Assembly: GCF_900155475.1 (NCBI RefSeq)
Contig: NZ_FXAM01000001.1
Span: 3,482,881-3,546,880 of the forward strand
Source: Methylomagnum ishizawai
GTDB lineage: Bacteria; Pseudomonadota; Gammaproteobacteria; Methylococcales; Methylococcaceae
Length of the DNA stretch: 64,000 nucleotides
Direction: 5' to 3'
This document shows positions 46,364 to 55,353 of the stretch, in pieces. The position numbers were made by a program, and so were the translations under genes. Position 1 is the stretch's first letter. Each line of letters opens with the position of its first letter. The notes under the pieces were generated by a model. The model searched no databases. It saw only the letters and a program-made list of their open reading frames with translations, and was not told the DNA's origin.

Positions 46364-46963
46364 TCATGACGCCTTGAAATAACCGTCCAGCAAACCGCCG
46401 ATGCAAGCTTCGAGGGGCCGGGTCGATTGCTCCACCTTCATCCGTAACAAGGCACCCTGCCAAGCGTCGGCCAGCAGATCGGCCATCACCCCGGCGTCCA
46501 GGTCGGCGCGGACCGTACCTTCGCGCTGCGCCCGCGCCAAGCCCCGTTCCAGCGTGTCCCGGTAGCGGTGGACCGCGCCGCGCAGGGCCGCGCGGCAAAC
46601 CGGGTTGGTATCGCCGATCTCACCGATGAGGTTGCCGAGCAAACAGCCCCCCTGGTAGCCGCGCCGCTCCAGTTCCTCGATCAACTCCCGGAAATAGCCC
46701 TTCAAGGCCGCGAGCGCGTCGAGTCCGGGCCGGGCCAGATAGCCTTCCAACAACTGGATGAACGGTTCGATGTAATGGCCGATGGCCTCGGCGCAGAATT
46801 CTTCCTTGCTGGCAAAATAGTTGTAGAACGAACCCTTGGGCACGCCGACCCCGGCCAAAAGCTCCTGTAGGCCGGTGCCGTGATAGCCGCGCTCCATGAT
46901 CAAGGCCACGCCCTGGTCCAGGAGTTTTTCGCGGGTGAAGTGTTTGGTGGATGTCCGGGTCAT
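46364..46963 (-). CDS. TetR-family regulator, AcuR-like
   Basis: This 199-aa protein has an N-terminal helix-turn-helix (about 25-50: GLQELLAGVGVPKGSFYNYF, then ASKEEF) and a ligand-binding C-terminus with GCLLGNLIGEIGD (about 105), typical of the AcuR subgroup that responds to small thioester-reactive metabolites such as acrylate. It lies upstream of the methanethiol oxidase gene. A matching operator precedes both genes, so autoregulation and control of the oxidase are inferred. Confidence 0.85.
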   Translation of the reverse strand: MTRTSTKHFTREKLLDQGVALIMERGYHGTGLQELLAGVGVPKGSFYNYFASKEEFCAEAIGHYIEPFIQLLEGYLARPGLDALAALKGYFRELIEELERRGYQGGCLLGNLIGEIGDTNPVCRAALRGAVHRYRDTLERGLARAQREGTVRADLDAGVMADLLADAWQGALLRMKVEQSTRPLEACIGGLLDGYFKAS

Positions 46964-46977
46964 GGGGTTGAAATATA

Positions 46978-46989
46978 CGACCAGTCGTC
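46978..46989. promoter_or_regulatory. Palindromic operator upstream of tetR
   Basis: ACGAC-CA-GTCGT is a perfect 5-bp inverted repeat 15 bp upstream of the tetR ATG, placed for autorepression. A near-copy precedes the methanethiol oxidase gene at 46284-46294. Confidence 0.65.
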
Positions 46990-47029
46990 TTGAAAAGCAA
47001 GCCCCGCAAGCACCGGATGCGCGAAGGGC

Positions 47030-47515
47030 TTATACAGCGTAGAACCGCCGGGAATGCACCCCACCCCGGCGCTTGACGCCATCGCGGCCATAGGTGGCTT
47101 CGGCTTGGACGGGACCATGCAGGATATCGAGGGCGTTTTCGACATGGCGGCGCAGTAGGCCAATATACGCGCCATTTTCCTCGTTCTGATGCTTGCAGAC
47201 GGCGAGGAGACGCAGGATTTCACGCCAATCGGCCCTGAGCGCCCCGGCCATCCCGGCTTCGGGCTTGGCGCTGGCGAGATAGGCTTCGATACCGCCGGCT
47301 TGCTCCGGCCCTGCGGCGAAAAAGCGTCTTTGCTCCGCCGCCAAGCGGTCGAGAATCGGCACCAGTTCCTGTTTGGTCAGGGCGATGCGCTCCAGGGCGG
47401 CGGCATCGCGTCCGCCCAGGGCCACCGATTCCTGTTGCAACAGGCCGTGCATCTCGCGGAGGCCGTCCAAGGTGGCGCGGAACAGTTCGCACAGGGTTTG
47501 GGGCGTCGTGGACAT
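47030..47515 (-). CDS. flgN: Flagellar export chaperone FlgN
   Basis: This 161-aa all-helical protein carries the FlgN pattern: a coiled N-terminus (LCELFRATLDGLREMHGLLQQE), LERIALTKQELVPILDRLAAEQRR (about 41-64) and a C-terminal NALDILHG. FlgN holds the hook-filament junction proteins FlgK and FlgL for export. It follows flgM by 6 bp, the standard flgM-flgN order. Confidence 0.88.
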   Translation of the reverse strand: MSTTPQTLCELFRATLDGLREMHGLLQQESVALGGRDAAALERIALTKQELVPILDRLAAEQRRFFAAGPEQAGGIEAYLASAKPEAGMAGALRADWREILRLLAVCKHQNEENGAYIGLLRRHVENALDILHGPVQAEATYGRDGVKRRGGVHSRRFYAV

Positions 47516-47521
47516 GGCGGC

Positions 47522-47821
47522 TTACCGGAAGGACAGTTCCATGCGGATCATGTTATCCGCCGCCCGTTGGGCATCGATCCGGTGGGTGCCGGACTGGATT
47601 TGGCTGGACACCTGTTCCACCCGGTCCCGATCCACGGCGGGTTCGGCGAGCAAACCCTGGGTCAGTTCGGCGACACGCAGGTTGGGCTGGGCGGAGGTTT
47701 CCCCTTCGGATGGCTTGGCGGCGACGGGGGCCGCCGGGGCCGCGCCCGCGTCGGCGGACTGGGTCTTCTTGGCCGAAGGCGTGGGAATACCGCCCGCGAT
47801 GCTTGGCAATTTAAGGTCCAT
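47522..47821 (-). CDS. flgM: Anti-sigma-28 factor FlgM
   Basis: This 99-aa protein has a disordered N-terminus (1-50, rich in Ala, Pro, Ser and Lys) and the C-terminal helical FlgM domain (VAELTQGLLAEPAVDRDRVE ... IDAQRAADNMIRMEL) that binds FliA. It is secreted on hook completion to free sigma-28. An AGAGGA site precedes ATG 47821. A sigma-28 promoter lies 36 bp upstream. Confidence 0.92.
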   Translation of the reverse strand: MDLKLPSIAGGIPTPSAKKTQSADAGAAPAAPVAAKPSEGETSAQPNLRVAELTQGLLAEPAVDRDRVEQVSSQIQSGTHRIDAQRAADNMIRMELSFR

Positions 47822-47856
47822 GGGGTTGATTCCTCTTGGGAGGGCTGCTGACAAGA

Positions 47857-47883
47857 TTAACGGCGGCGCGGCCATAAACTTTA
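47857..47883 (-). promoter_or_regulatory. Sigma-28 (FliA) promoter of flgM
   Basis: Read on the minus strand: TAAAGTTT (47883-47876), an 11-bp spacer, then GCCGTTAA (47864-47857). This matches the sigma-28 consensus TAAA-GTTT-N11-GCCGATAA with one mismatch. It lies between flgA and flgM, where FliA-driven flgMN transcription is expected. Confidence 0.8.
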
Positions 47884-47924
47884 CGGTAGAAATCCCAGGT
47901 GGAATTGTCGGGTTATCCGCCCGC

Positions 47925-48626
47925 CTATTGCACCAGCACCAAGCCCGGCCCGGCCACGGTGCCCTGCACCACCCGCCCGGATTGTTCGTTGCGGACCCGG
48001 ACGCGCTGGCCCTTCTGCCCATCGGCCAGGGCTTCGCCGCCCGAATTGATTTGATAACCCCCGCTCTCGGCGCGGATGACCACCCGCTCGCCGCGCTGGA
48101 CCAGCTTGGGGACCGTCAATTGCTCGGCGCTCAGCAGCGTCCCGCCCGCCAAACCGCGCCGCGCCACCTGGCCGACAGCCTGGGCGGGATCGGTCAGATA
48201 ATCGCCGCCGAGTCCGGCCAAATCCTTTTTCATCATGGCGATATCGGCGGGGCCGATCAAGCCGCCCGGCCGCACCGCGCTGCGCAACACCACCACCTCG
48301 ACGCTGCCCCGGACATTGACCCGGCCATAGATCGTCCAAGGCCGTTCGCCCCGGCAACGCACCCCGACCGACCACGCCCCCGCCTCGCGCCGGCCCTGCG
48401 GGAGGAAGGTTTCCAAGGGCTGGCCGCATTCCGGCAGGCGCAGCCGGGGGTCGAGCGGCAACACCTCGGCTTGGTAATCCTGGCCACGCTGTCGGAATTC
48501 CGACTCGACCCGTTGATGGATAGACTCAACGATGGCGGTATGGGATTGGTAGCCCGGTTCGGCGCGGGCCACGGCCAGCGCGAGGCCGAGCGGGAGGACG
48601 GCGATCATACGGGTGAAACTAGACAT
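47925..48626 (-). CDS. flgA: Flagellar P-ring assembly chaperone FlgA
   Basis: This 233-aa periplasmic protein has a signal peptide (MSSFTRMIAVLPLGLALAVARA) and a C-terminal SAF domain (about 110-230: VVVLRSAVRPGGLIGPADI, RGLAGGTLLSAEQL, then the QRGERVVI and GQKGQRVRVRNEQSGRVVQG strands). It assists FlgI polymerisation around the rod. It heads the flgA-flgM-flgN cluster. Confidence 0.93.
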   Translation of the reverse strand: MSSFTRMIAVLPLGLALAVARAEPGYQSHTAIVESIHQRVESEFRQRGQDYQAEVLPLDPRLRLPECGQPLETFLPQGRREAGAWSVGVRCRGERPWTIYGRVNVRGSVEVVVLRSAVRPGGLIGPADIAMMKKDLAGLGGDYLTDPAQAVGQVARRGLAGGTLLSAEQLTVPKLVQRGERVVIRAESGGYQINSGGEALADGQKGQRVRVRNEQSGRVVQGTVAGPGLVLVQ

Positions 48627-48654
48627 GGCGTGACTCCGAAATCTCCCCCCACGA

Positions 48655-48671
48655 TGCAGGAACGATGCCGG
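48655..48671 (-). promoter_or_regulatory. Possible sigma-54 promoter of flgA
   Basis: On the minus strand CGGCATCGTTCCTGCA has the invariant GG (48669-48668) and GC (48657-48656) separated by 10 bp, and agrees at most positions with TGGCAC-N5-TTGCA. It lies about 30 bp before the flgA ATG. Other flagellar class II genes in gammaproteobacteria often use sigma-54. Confidence 0.4.
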
Positions 48672-48804
48672 ACCCCCTCAAGCAGCCCGGCCGGCAGCCG
48701 CTACACTCATAGTTGATCGCTATTCGCCCATCGCTAACCTCGCGGCTTCCGGCACGGGACCGGCACCGCGCCCAACGCCCCGCAACCCCCTCGGAGAAGC
48801 ATCG

Positions 48805-49752
48805 ATGCCCAGCATACTCGATGGCGTGGACCAAAGAACCAAACTGGCCGGCCATAACCGGCTGGAACTGCTGCTGTTCAAGCTCGGCGGCGAGCAGCGT
48901 TTCGGCATCAACGTGTTCAAGGTGCAGGAAGTCATCCAATGCCCGAACCTGACCCAAATCCCCAAATCCCACCCGGCCATCCGTGGCGTCGCCCATCTGC
49001 GCGGCAAGACCATCCCGGTGCTGGACCTGTCGATGGCGATAGGCGCGGGCTGCTTTTCCCAGAACTGCCAGGGCTATGTCATCGTCACCGAGTACAACCG
49101 CTCGACCCAGGGCTTCCTGGTCAGCGCGGTAGACCGCATCATCAACATGGGCTGGGAGCAAATCCAACCGCCACCGCGCGGGGCGGGCCGCAATAGCTAC
49201 CTGACCGCCGTCACCCAGGTGGACCGCGAGTTGATCGAGGTCATCGACGTGGAAAAAGTGATGAAGGAAGTGATCGGCGGCAGCGACGAGGTGTCCGCGG
49301 GGATCATCGATCCCGCCATCGACACCTTCTCCCAGCACGTCCTGGTGGTGGACGACTCCTCCGTGGCCCGCAACCAGATCAAGAAGGTGCTGGAACAATT
49401 GTCCGTGCCCTACACCCTGGCCAAGGACGGACAGGAAGCCTATGAAATCCTGGAGGCCTGGCAGGCCGAAGGCAAGGACTTGCCCCGGTTCCTGGCGCTG
49501 ATCATTTCCGATGTCGAGATGCCGCGCATGGACGGCTATACCTTGACCGCGACCATGCGTAAAACCCACGGCATGAAAGAAGTCTATGTACTGCTGCACA
49601 CCTCGCTCAGCGGCGTGTTCAACCAAGCCATGGTGGAGAAGGTCGGCGCGAACCGCTTCCTCGCCAAATATGTCCCGGACGACCTGGCCCGTTTGGTCCA
49701 GCAGCAATTACGGGAGCACCTGGAACTCTACGGCCCGCCGACCCAGTCCTGA
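48805..49752 (+). CDS. cheV: Chemotaxis coupling protein CheV
   Basis: This 315-aa protein has an N-terminal CheW-like domain (20-165: LELLLFKLGGEQRFGINVFKVQEV) joined to a C-terminal receiver domain (185-305) with VLVVDDSS and phosphoacceptor Asp in ALIISDVEMPRMDG. It couples receptors to CheA and adapts by phosphorylation. It overlaps cheR by 1 nt. The flgA/cheV-cheR divergent arrangement is conserved in gammaproteobacteria. Confidence 0.95.
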   Translation: MPSILDGVDQRTKLAGHNRLELLLFKLGGEQRFGINVFKVQEVIQCPNLTQIPKSHPAIRGVAHLRGKTIPVLDLSMAIGAGCFSQNCQGYVIVTEYNRSTQGFLVSAVDRIINMGWEQIQPPPRGAGRNSYLTAVTQVDRELIEVIDVEKVMKEVIGGSDEVSAGIIDPAIDTFSQHVLVVDDSSVARNQIKKVLEQLSVPYTLAKDGQEAYEILEAWQAEGKDLPRFLALIISDVEMPRMDGYTLTATMRKTHGMKEVYVLLHTSLSGVFNQAMVEKVGANRFLAKYVPDDLARLVQQQLREHLELYGPPTQS

Positions 49753-50642
49753 TGAACGCCTTCTTCCCATGCCGGTCCGCCCTCCAGCCCATGGACACCC
49801 CGCCGCCGCCCGACCGTGATTTGACCCCGGAGGAATTCGCGGTCTTCCGCCGCTTCCTGCTGGATTCGTCCGGCATCCTGCTCGGGGAGCATAAGCAATA
49901 CCTGGTCAAGAACCGCTTGTCCGGGGTATTGCGCGGCAGCCGCTATGCCGGCCTTGGCGATTTCATCGCGGCCCTGGGCGCGGGGACGGTGGCCCCGGCG
50001 CTCAAGGCCCGCGTCATCGACGCCATGACCACCAACGAGACCTTCTGGTTCCGGGAAACCCCGCATTTCAACGAACTGCGGGACGTGCTGCTGCCCGCAT
50101 GGATGGCGGCGTTTGGCGGGACGGTGCGGATTTGGTCGGCGGCTTGCTCCACCGGGCAGGAGCCTTATTCGATCAGCCTATGCGTGGAAGAATTCTTGCG
50201 CGGCAGGCCCGCCCTGGGAGCGAGGCCGGTGCGGATATTAGGCACCGATATTTCCGAGTTGGCCTTGGCCGAGGCCAACCGCGCCGACTATGGCGACCTG
50301 GCCTTGTCGCGGGGACTGGACCCGAAACTGCGGGAGCGTTATTTCGTGGCCGTGGGCGAAAAATGGCGGCCCAGGCCGGATATCACCGCCAGGGTCGGGT
50401 TCCAGCCCTACAACCTGCTAGCCTCCTATGCGCCCTTGGGCAAATTCGACCTGATTTTCTGCCGCAACGTGTTGATTTATTTCCCGGACGACATCAAGCG
50501 CGATATTTTGACCCGGCTGGCGGGAGCGCTGACTCCTGGGGGCTATTTGTTCCTCAGCAGCACCGAAAGCCTGCCGCCGGGGGTCGACGGCTACAAAACG
50601 GTGCGCGGCAAATATTGCCGCTACTACCGGATCGGCCCTTGA
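49752..50642 (+). CDS. cheR: Chemoreceptor methyltransferase CheR
   Basis: This 296-aa protein has an N-terminal helical domain (30-90: LLDSSGILLGEHKQYLVKNRL), the TTNETFWFRE loop, the SAM-binding IWSAACSTGQEPYSI (about 126-140), GTDIS and FDLIFCRNVLIYF (about 232). It methylates receptor glutamates. ATG 49752 overlaps cheV; an internal ATG at residue 14 is possible. Confidence 0.95.
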   Translation: MNAFFPCRSALQPMDTPPPPDRDLTPEEFAVFRRFLLDSSGILLGEHKQYLVKNRLSGVLRGSRYAGLGDFIAALGAGTVAPALKARVIDAMTTNETFWFRETPHFNELRDVLLPAWMAAFGGTVRIWSAACSTGQEPYSISLCVEEFLRGRPALGARPVRILGTDISELALAEANRADYGDLALSRGLDPKLRERYFVAVGEKWRPRPDITARVGFQPYNLLASYAPLGKFDLIFCRNVLIYFPDDIKRDILTRLAGALTPGGYLFLSSTESLPPGVDGYKTVRGKYCRYYRIGP

Positions 50643-50764
50643 GGTCAATTGGCTCCGAATGGCCGGTTCGACCACTTTCCACCCCACCCGGCCTCACCCA
50701 AGCGTATTAAAATAAAGGTAGCAGTATACATTCCTTAATCATTCAACCCCCGAGGGTGATCGCT

Positions 50765-51439
50765 ATGAAACCCATCCACCACCTAGGCGTCGGCCTGATC
50801 GTACTGGCCGCTTCCACGCTGGGGACTCCCGCACAGGCCTTGCCCGTGTTGTTCGTCAGCACCGGCCATACCGGAGCGCAGACGCAAACCGATATCAACC
50901 ATACCCAGCACTGGACCTTTTCAGTGTCCCAGAACGTCACCGTAGGCGGCGGCTTGTTCGACATGAAACGGGGTCCGTCCAGCACCGCCGATGTCAGCTT
51001 CGCGATTTTCGAGGGGACATATTCACCCCCCGCGAGCCTGGATAACGCCCTGCTGCAAAAGGATTTGACGAACACGGCCTTCGCCCAGCGATTCAAAGCC
51101 GTCCTGTTCCAAAACACCGTAACCACCCTGTTGGCCGGCCACACCTATACCGGCGTCCTGTTCTCCGACGCCCTCGACGCGCAGAACAAGGGCTATTTCG
51201 TCAAAGGCGGCTCGGCCAGCCCGCTGCTGTTCGTCAATGCCAAGGGCAAGGCCGTGGCCGGTATCGAAATACTCCCGTCCATCGCGCTTCCCGAAGCGCC
51301 GCCGTCCAGGTTCGCGTCCCCGGCCTCCACCGATGCCACCTTGATTCCCGAACCCACCCTACCCGCGCTCATGGCGCTGGGCCTCGCGGGCTTGGCCTGG
51401 GCGACCCGCCGCAGCCAACCCGCAGCGCACAAAACCTGA
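50765..51439 (+). CDS. PEP-CTERM exported protein
   Basis: This 224-aa protein has a signal peptide (MKPIHHLGVGLIVLAASTLGTPAQA, cleavage near 25), a beta-rich body with no recognised family, and a C-terminal sorting signal: IPEPTLPALMALGLAGLAWATRRS (PEP box, hydrophobic helix, basic tail). Such proteins are processed by exosortase and usually end up in exopolysaccharide or on the surface. No exosortase gene is in the window. Confidence 0.85.
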   Translation: MKPIHHLGVGLIVLAASTLGTPAQALPVLFVSTGHTGAQTQTDINHTQHWTFSVSQNVTVGGGLFDMKRGPSSTADVSFAIFEGTYSPPASLDNALLQKDLTNTAFAQRFKAVLFQNTVTTLLAGHTYTGVLFSDALDAQNKGYFVKGGSASPLLFVNAKGKAVAGIEILPSIALPEAPPSRFASPASTDATLIPEPTLPALMALGLAGLAWATRRSQPAAHKT

Positions 51440-51491
51440 TCCGGCCCGGCGGTTGTTTTGGACGCCAGCCGCCTTATTGAAAAGTCAAGGC

Positions 51492-51520
51492 TTGAATCGG
51501 CCCAAGCCATCCATCATAAT
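51492..51520 (+). promoter_or_regulatory. Probable promoter of the SRP RNA gene
   Basis: TTGAAT (51492-51497) and CATAAT (51515-51520) are spaced by 17 bp. The predicted start (about 51527) precedes the SRP RNA by some 57 nt, which would require 5' processing. Confidence 0.4.
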
Positions 51521-51583
51521 GCGCGTCCTCATCGACGGCCCCGGTCCCCACGGCCCGGAGCCAACGCCAGAGTTCAATGGCAA

Positions 51584-51685
<102 letters not shown>

Positions 51686-51739
51686 TGCCACCCTCCCATC
51701 CCCCATGCCTACACGGTCGATAACCGGCAGCGAGCCCCG

Positions 51740-53413
51740 ATGGCCTATCAGGCTTTAGCCCGCAAGTGGCGACCCCGTAATTTCAGCGAAATCGTCGGCC
51801 AGGAGCATGTCGTCAGGGCGTTGACCCACGCGCTCGAAACCGCCCGCCTGCACCACGCCTATCTCTTCACCGGCACCCGCGGCGTGGGCAAGACCACCTT
51901 GGCCCGCATCCTCGCCAAGGCCATCAATTGCGAATCCCCCAACGGCTCCGACCCTTGCGGCCAGTGCCTGGTTTGCCGGGAAGTGGACGAAGGCCGCTTC
52001 GTCGATCTGATCGAGGTGGACGCCGCCTCCCGCACCAAGGTCGAAGACACCCGCGACCTGCTCGACAATGTGCTGTACGCGCCCAGCCAAGGCCGCTACA
52101 AAGTCTACCTGATCGATGAAGTCCACATGCTCTCGGGGCATAGCTTCAACGCCCTGCTGAAGACCCTGGAAGAACCGCCGCCCCATATCAAATTCCTGCT
52201 GGCGACCACCGACCCCCAGAAAATCCCGGTCACAGTGCTATCGCGCTGTTTGCAGTTCAATCTCAAGCGCCTGACCCCGAGCCAAATCGGCACCCAGATG
52301 GAATCCATCCTGCGCCAGGAGGAAATCCAATTCGAGGCGAATGCCCTGAAAGCCCTGGCCCGCGCCGCCGATGGCTCGATGCGCGACGGGCTGAGCCTGT
52401 TGGACCAAGCCATCGTCCACGGCGGCGGACGCCTGGGCGAGGCCGAAGTCAGCGCCATGCTGGGCACGGTGTCGCGGCGGCCCGTGTTCGATCTGCTGGA
52501 CGCCCTGGCCCGGAGCGATGCGGCGGCGCTGTTGACCCTGATCGAAGCCCTATCAGAACACGCCCCGAATTACGGCGATGTGCTGCAACAATTGCTGATC
52601 GCCCTGCATCACGCCGCCCTGGCCCAATGGGTGCCCGATGCGGTCCGCCGCGACGAGGACGCCGACCGTATCTTGGCCCTGGCCCAGCGCCTGAGCGCCG
52701 AGGATTTGCAATTGTTTTACCAGATCGGCCTGGTCGGCCAACGCGACCTGCCCCTCGCGCCCGATCCCCGAGGCGGCTTCGAGATGGTCTTGCTGCGGAT
52801 GCTGGCCTTCCGTCCGGCGGAAGCCACGACCTACCCGTCCCAGCCCGGAACCGCCCCGGCGCATCACGACGGGCAGCACGCCAAATCCGCGCCGCGCCCG
52901 GAACCGCCCCGGCTGATCCATCCGCCCCAGGCCCGGCCCGAACCGCCACCGACCCCGGCTTCTACCCAGGCACCAACACCACCGGCCCAAACCACGCCAG
53001 CGCCGGCACCCAACCCGGACGGTGGCGCTCCCGCGCAGGTCAATTGGCGCGAACTGATCCGCGCCACCGGCGTCGCCGCCCTGGCCCGCGAACTGGCCAA
53101 CAACTGCGTGCTGGAACACCTGGACGAAACCTCTTGCGTCCTGCTCCTGCATCCCAAGCAAGCCCTGCTCCGCGCCGCCCATACCGAGGCTAACCTGGAA
53201 AAAGCCCTGCAAGACTATTTCCGCCGCCCGCTCAAGCTCACCATTAAGCTCGGCGAACCCGCGGGAGAAACCCCCGCCTTGCAAAACCAGCGGCAAAAGG
53301 AAGAACGCCAACGGGCGGCGGAGATCGAAATAGAACAAGACGAAAACGTTATCGCCTTGAAGGAACGGTTCGATGCCCGCATCGTGCCCGGTTCCGTCAA
53401 ACCCTTGGATTGA
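51740..53413 (+). CDS. dnaX: DNA polymerase III subunit tau/gamma
   Basis: This 557-aa clamp-loader ATPase has Walker A GTRGVGKTTLA (about 45), zinc site CGQCLVC (about 73-79), Walker B VYLIDEVHMLS and sensor SRCLQF (about 168). A Pro-rich linker (about 370-430) leads to a tau C-terminal domain (RELIRATGVAALARELANNC) that binds the polymerase alpha subunit. I saw no A-AAA-AAG slippery heptamer, so a frameshifted gamma form is not evident. It is followed by ebfC and recR. Confidence 0.97.
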   Translation: MAYQALARKWRPRNFSEIVGQEHVVRALTHALETARLHHAYLFTGTRGVGKTTLARILAKAINCESPNGSDPCGQCLVCREVDEGRFVDLIEVDAASRTKVEDTRDLLDNVLYAPSQGRYKVYLIDEVHMLSGHSFNALLKTLEEPPPHIKFLLATTDPQKIPVTVLSRCLQFNLKRLTPSQIGTQMESILRQEEIQFEANALKALARAADGSMRDGLSLLDQAIVHGGGRLGEAEVSAMLGTVSRRPVFDLLDALARSDAAALLTLIEALSEHAPNYGDVLQQLLIALHHAALAQWVPDAVRRDEDADRILALAQRLSAEDLQLFYQIGLVGQRDLPLAPDPRGGFEMVLLRMLAFRPAEATTYPSQPGTAPAHHDGQHAKSAPRPEPPRLIHPPQARPEPPPTPASTQAPTPPAQTTPAPAPNPDGGAPAQVNWRELIRATGVAALARELANNCVLEHLDETSCVLLLHPKQALLRAAHTEANLEKALQDYFRRPLKLTIKLGEPAGETPALQNQRQKEERQRAAEIEIEQDENVIALKERFDARIVPGSVKPLD

Positions 53414-53434
53414 ACCCGCCCCGGAGCCACCGCC

Positions 53435-53758
53435 ATGAAGAATCCCCTCGCCCATCTGATGCAGCAAGCGCAGCAAATGCAGGAAAACCTGAAGAAGGCC
53501 CAGGAGGAATTGGCCGAACTCCAGGTCCGGGGCGAATCCGGCGGCGGGCTGGTCAAGATCGCCATGACCGGCAAGCGCCAGGTGCTCAAGGTGGAAATCG
53601 ACGACAGCCTGGTGAAGGAAGACCGCGATATGCTGGAGGATTTGGTCGCCGCCGCCGTCAACGACGCCGTCAACAAGGTCGCCGCCCTCAAGCAGGAAAA
53701 ACTGGCGGGCTTGACCGGCGGTATGGAATTGCCGGCCGGCTTCAAGCTGCCGTTCTAA
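53435..53758 (+). CDS. ebfC: YbaB/EbfC nucleoid-associated protein
   Basis: This 107-aa protein has the YbaB fold: an N-terminal helix ([22 protein letters not shown]), then [29 protein letters not shown] and a C-terminal helix ([13 protein letters not shown]). It binds DNA as a dimer. It lies between dnaX and recR, as in most bacteria. Confidence 0.95.
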   Translation: MKNPLAHLMQQAQQMQENLKKAQEELAELQVRGESGGGLVKIAMTGKRQVLKVEIDDSLVKEDRDMLEDLVAAAVNDAVNKVAALKQEKLAGLTGGMELPAGFKLPF

Positions 53759-53774
53759 GCTCCCGCCCCGCGCC

Positions 53775-54374
53775 ATGTCCTCGACCGGAGCCCTCGGCCA
53801 ATTGATGCAAGCCCTGCGCTGCCTGCCAGGGGTGGGACCGAAATCGGCCCAGCGCATGGCCTTCCACCTGTTGCAGCGCAACCGCCCCGGCGCCCGCCAA
53901 TTGGCCGAGGCGTTGCTGGACGCCCTCGACCGCATCGGCCATTGCGCCGAGTGCCGCACCCTGACCGAAGGCACCCTCTGCCCCGTCTGTGCCAATCCCC
54001 AGCGCGACCGCTCCCTGCTGTGCGTGGTGGAAACCCCCGCCGAGGTCCACGCCATCGACCAGGCCGCGACCGGCTTCCAGGGCGTGTTCTTCGTGCTGCA
54101 CGGGCGCTTGTCGCCGCTCGATGGCATCGGCCCGGACGAACTGCGGCTCGACCTCCTGGAACGGCGCTTCCAATCGGGCGAGGTCAAAGAAGCCATCCTC
54201 GCTACCAACACCACGGTGGAAGGCGAGGCCACCGCCCATTACATCCACGCCATGGCCCGGCGCGATGGCATCCGCACCAGCCGGATCGCCTATGGAATGC
54301 CCTTCGGCGGCGAACTCGAATACGTGGACGGCACCACCCTGGCCCATGCCTTCAAGGGCCGCCGGGAGTTCTGA
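53775..54374 (+). CDS. recR: Recombination protein RecR
   Basis: This 199-aa protein has a helix-hairpin-helix ([20 protein letters not shown], 13-32), a zinc finger ([16 protein letters not shown], 57-72) and a Toprim domain ([12 protein letters not shown] ... [14 protein letters not shown]). It works with RecO (and RecF) to load RecA at gaps. It is the end of the dnaX-ebfC-recR operon. Confidence 0.97.
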   Translation: MSSTGALGQLMQALRCLPGVGPKSAQRMAFHLLQRNRPGARQLAEALLDALDRIGHCAECRTLTEGTLCPVCANPQRDRSLLCVVETPAEVHAIDQAATGFQGVFFVLHGRLSPLDGIGPDELRLDLLERRFQSGEVKEAILATNTTVEGEATAHYIHAMARRDGIRTSRIAYGMPFGGELEYVDGTTLAHAFKGRREF

Positions 54375-54457
54375 CCCCCCGCTCACCGTGGCGTGGCCCG
54401 GACGCAGCGCCGCAGAATCCGGGACAACCCATTCCTAAACCCAAAGGGGAATCCACC

Positions 54458-54799
54458 ATGACCGACTGCCTGTTTTGCAAGATGGTGTCCGGCGAGATCA
54501 AGCCCGCCGTGGTCTACGAGAACGAACACGCGCTGGCGTTCCGGGATATCCGGCCCCGCGCCCCGGTACACGTGTTGGTCATCCCCAAGCGGCATTGCGC
54601 CACCCTGGACGACCTGCCGACCGACGATCCGGCCCTGGCCGCGGCCCTGCTCGGGGCGGTGCAGAAAGTGGCGGAATTGGAAGGCTTGGCGAACGGCTAT
54701 CGCACCGTGATTAATTGCCGGGGTGATGGCGGGCAGGAGGTCTACCACCTGCACCTGCATGTGCTGGGGGGCCGGGCCATGGCTTGGCCACCGGGCTGA
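54458..54799 (+). CDS. hinT: HIT-family nucleotide hydrolase (HinT)
   Basis: This 113-aa protein has CLFCKMVSGEIKP at the start, FRDIRPRAPVHVLVIPKRH and the catalytic histidine triad HLHLHVLGG (about 97-105). HinT proteins hydrolyse aminoacyl-AMP and related phosphoramidates. An AAGGGGA site precedes the ATG at 54458. Confidence 0.94.
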   Translation: MTDCLFCKMVSGEIKPAVVYENEHALAFRDIRPRAPVHVLVIPKRHCATLDDLPTDDPALAAALLGAVQKVAELEGLANGYRTVINCRGDGGQEVYHLHLHVLGGRAMAWPPG

Positions 54800-54816
54800 A
54801 GGGGAACCGGGGCAGC

Positions 54817-54852
54817 AAAAAACCCTGGGGCGGGCCGGCCCGCCCCAGGGTT
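54817..54852 (-). terminator. Strong intrinsic terminator (minus strand)
   Basis: A perfect 16-bp inverted repeat (54821-54852, centre GGCC) is followed on the minus strand by six T (A run at 54817-54822). It lies 40 bp beyond the stop of the minus-strand gene at 54892, and the GC-rich stem could also stop hinT transcripts. Confidence 0.85.
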
Positions 54853-54891
54853 GGATGCAGGGCCGGAAACACCGCCCCGCACGATCTCCGC

Positions 54892-55353
54892 CTAATTGGA
54901 AGGTTCGTTGAAATCCACGCCCAGGATGGACCAGCTATTGGGATCGGCCTCGTTGTCGGCGATCATGCGGACCTTGCAGGCGAACAGCCGATCCACCTGG
55001 CCTTTTTCCTGATCGACGATCCTGACGGTGGAACGGATGATGTAATGGCGGTTGCCCAAGGCCCAGGCTTCGGATTTCTCGTCGAGGAACTGGGCGGCGT
55101 CCGACAGATCGCCCTCGTATTTCACCGCGTCCTTGCAATGGCTCAAGGCATAGCCGATGCGCGGGGTCTTGTTCTCGATCTTGCCCAATTGCTCCTCTTC
55201 GGCCTCCTTCTCGAAAAAGGCATCCGATTTCACAATACTCATCACCAGGGGCATCACCCCGTTGTTCAACACCGTGTAGAGCAGGGCCACGAAAAGGATC
55301 AGGAATAAGATCGAAAATTTGCCGCGTGTGAATTTAGCGATGAAATCTTTCAT
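54892..55353 (-). CDS. Membrane-anchored protein of unknown function
   Basis: This 153-aa protein has one N-terminal membrane segment (FSILFLILFVALLYTVL, about 12-28) after a basic start (MKDFIAKFTRGK), so the rest is outside the membrane. The soluble part has an acidic stretch (FFEKEAEEEQLGKIENKTP) and beta-like strands (YIIRSTVRIVDQEKGQVDRLFACKVRM), with Cys residues in SHCKDA and FACKV that could form a disulfide. No family is recognised. Confidence 0.7.
   Translation of the reverse strand: MKDFIAKFTRGKFSILFLILFVALLYTVLNNGVMPLVMSIVKSDAFFEKEAEEEQLGKIENKTPRIGYALSHCKDAVKYEGDLSDAAQFLDEKSEAWALGNRHYIIRSTVRIVDQEKGQVDRLFACKVRMIADNEADPNSWSILGVDFNEPSN

Noticed and set aside
52900-53400. Programmed frameshift site in dnaX
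   Set aside because: No A-AAA-AAG-like heptamer followed by a stem was seen near the domain III/IV border.
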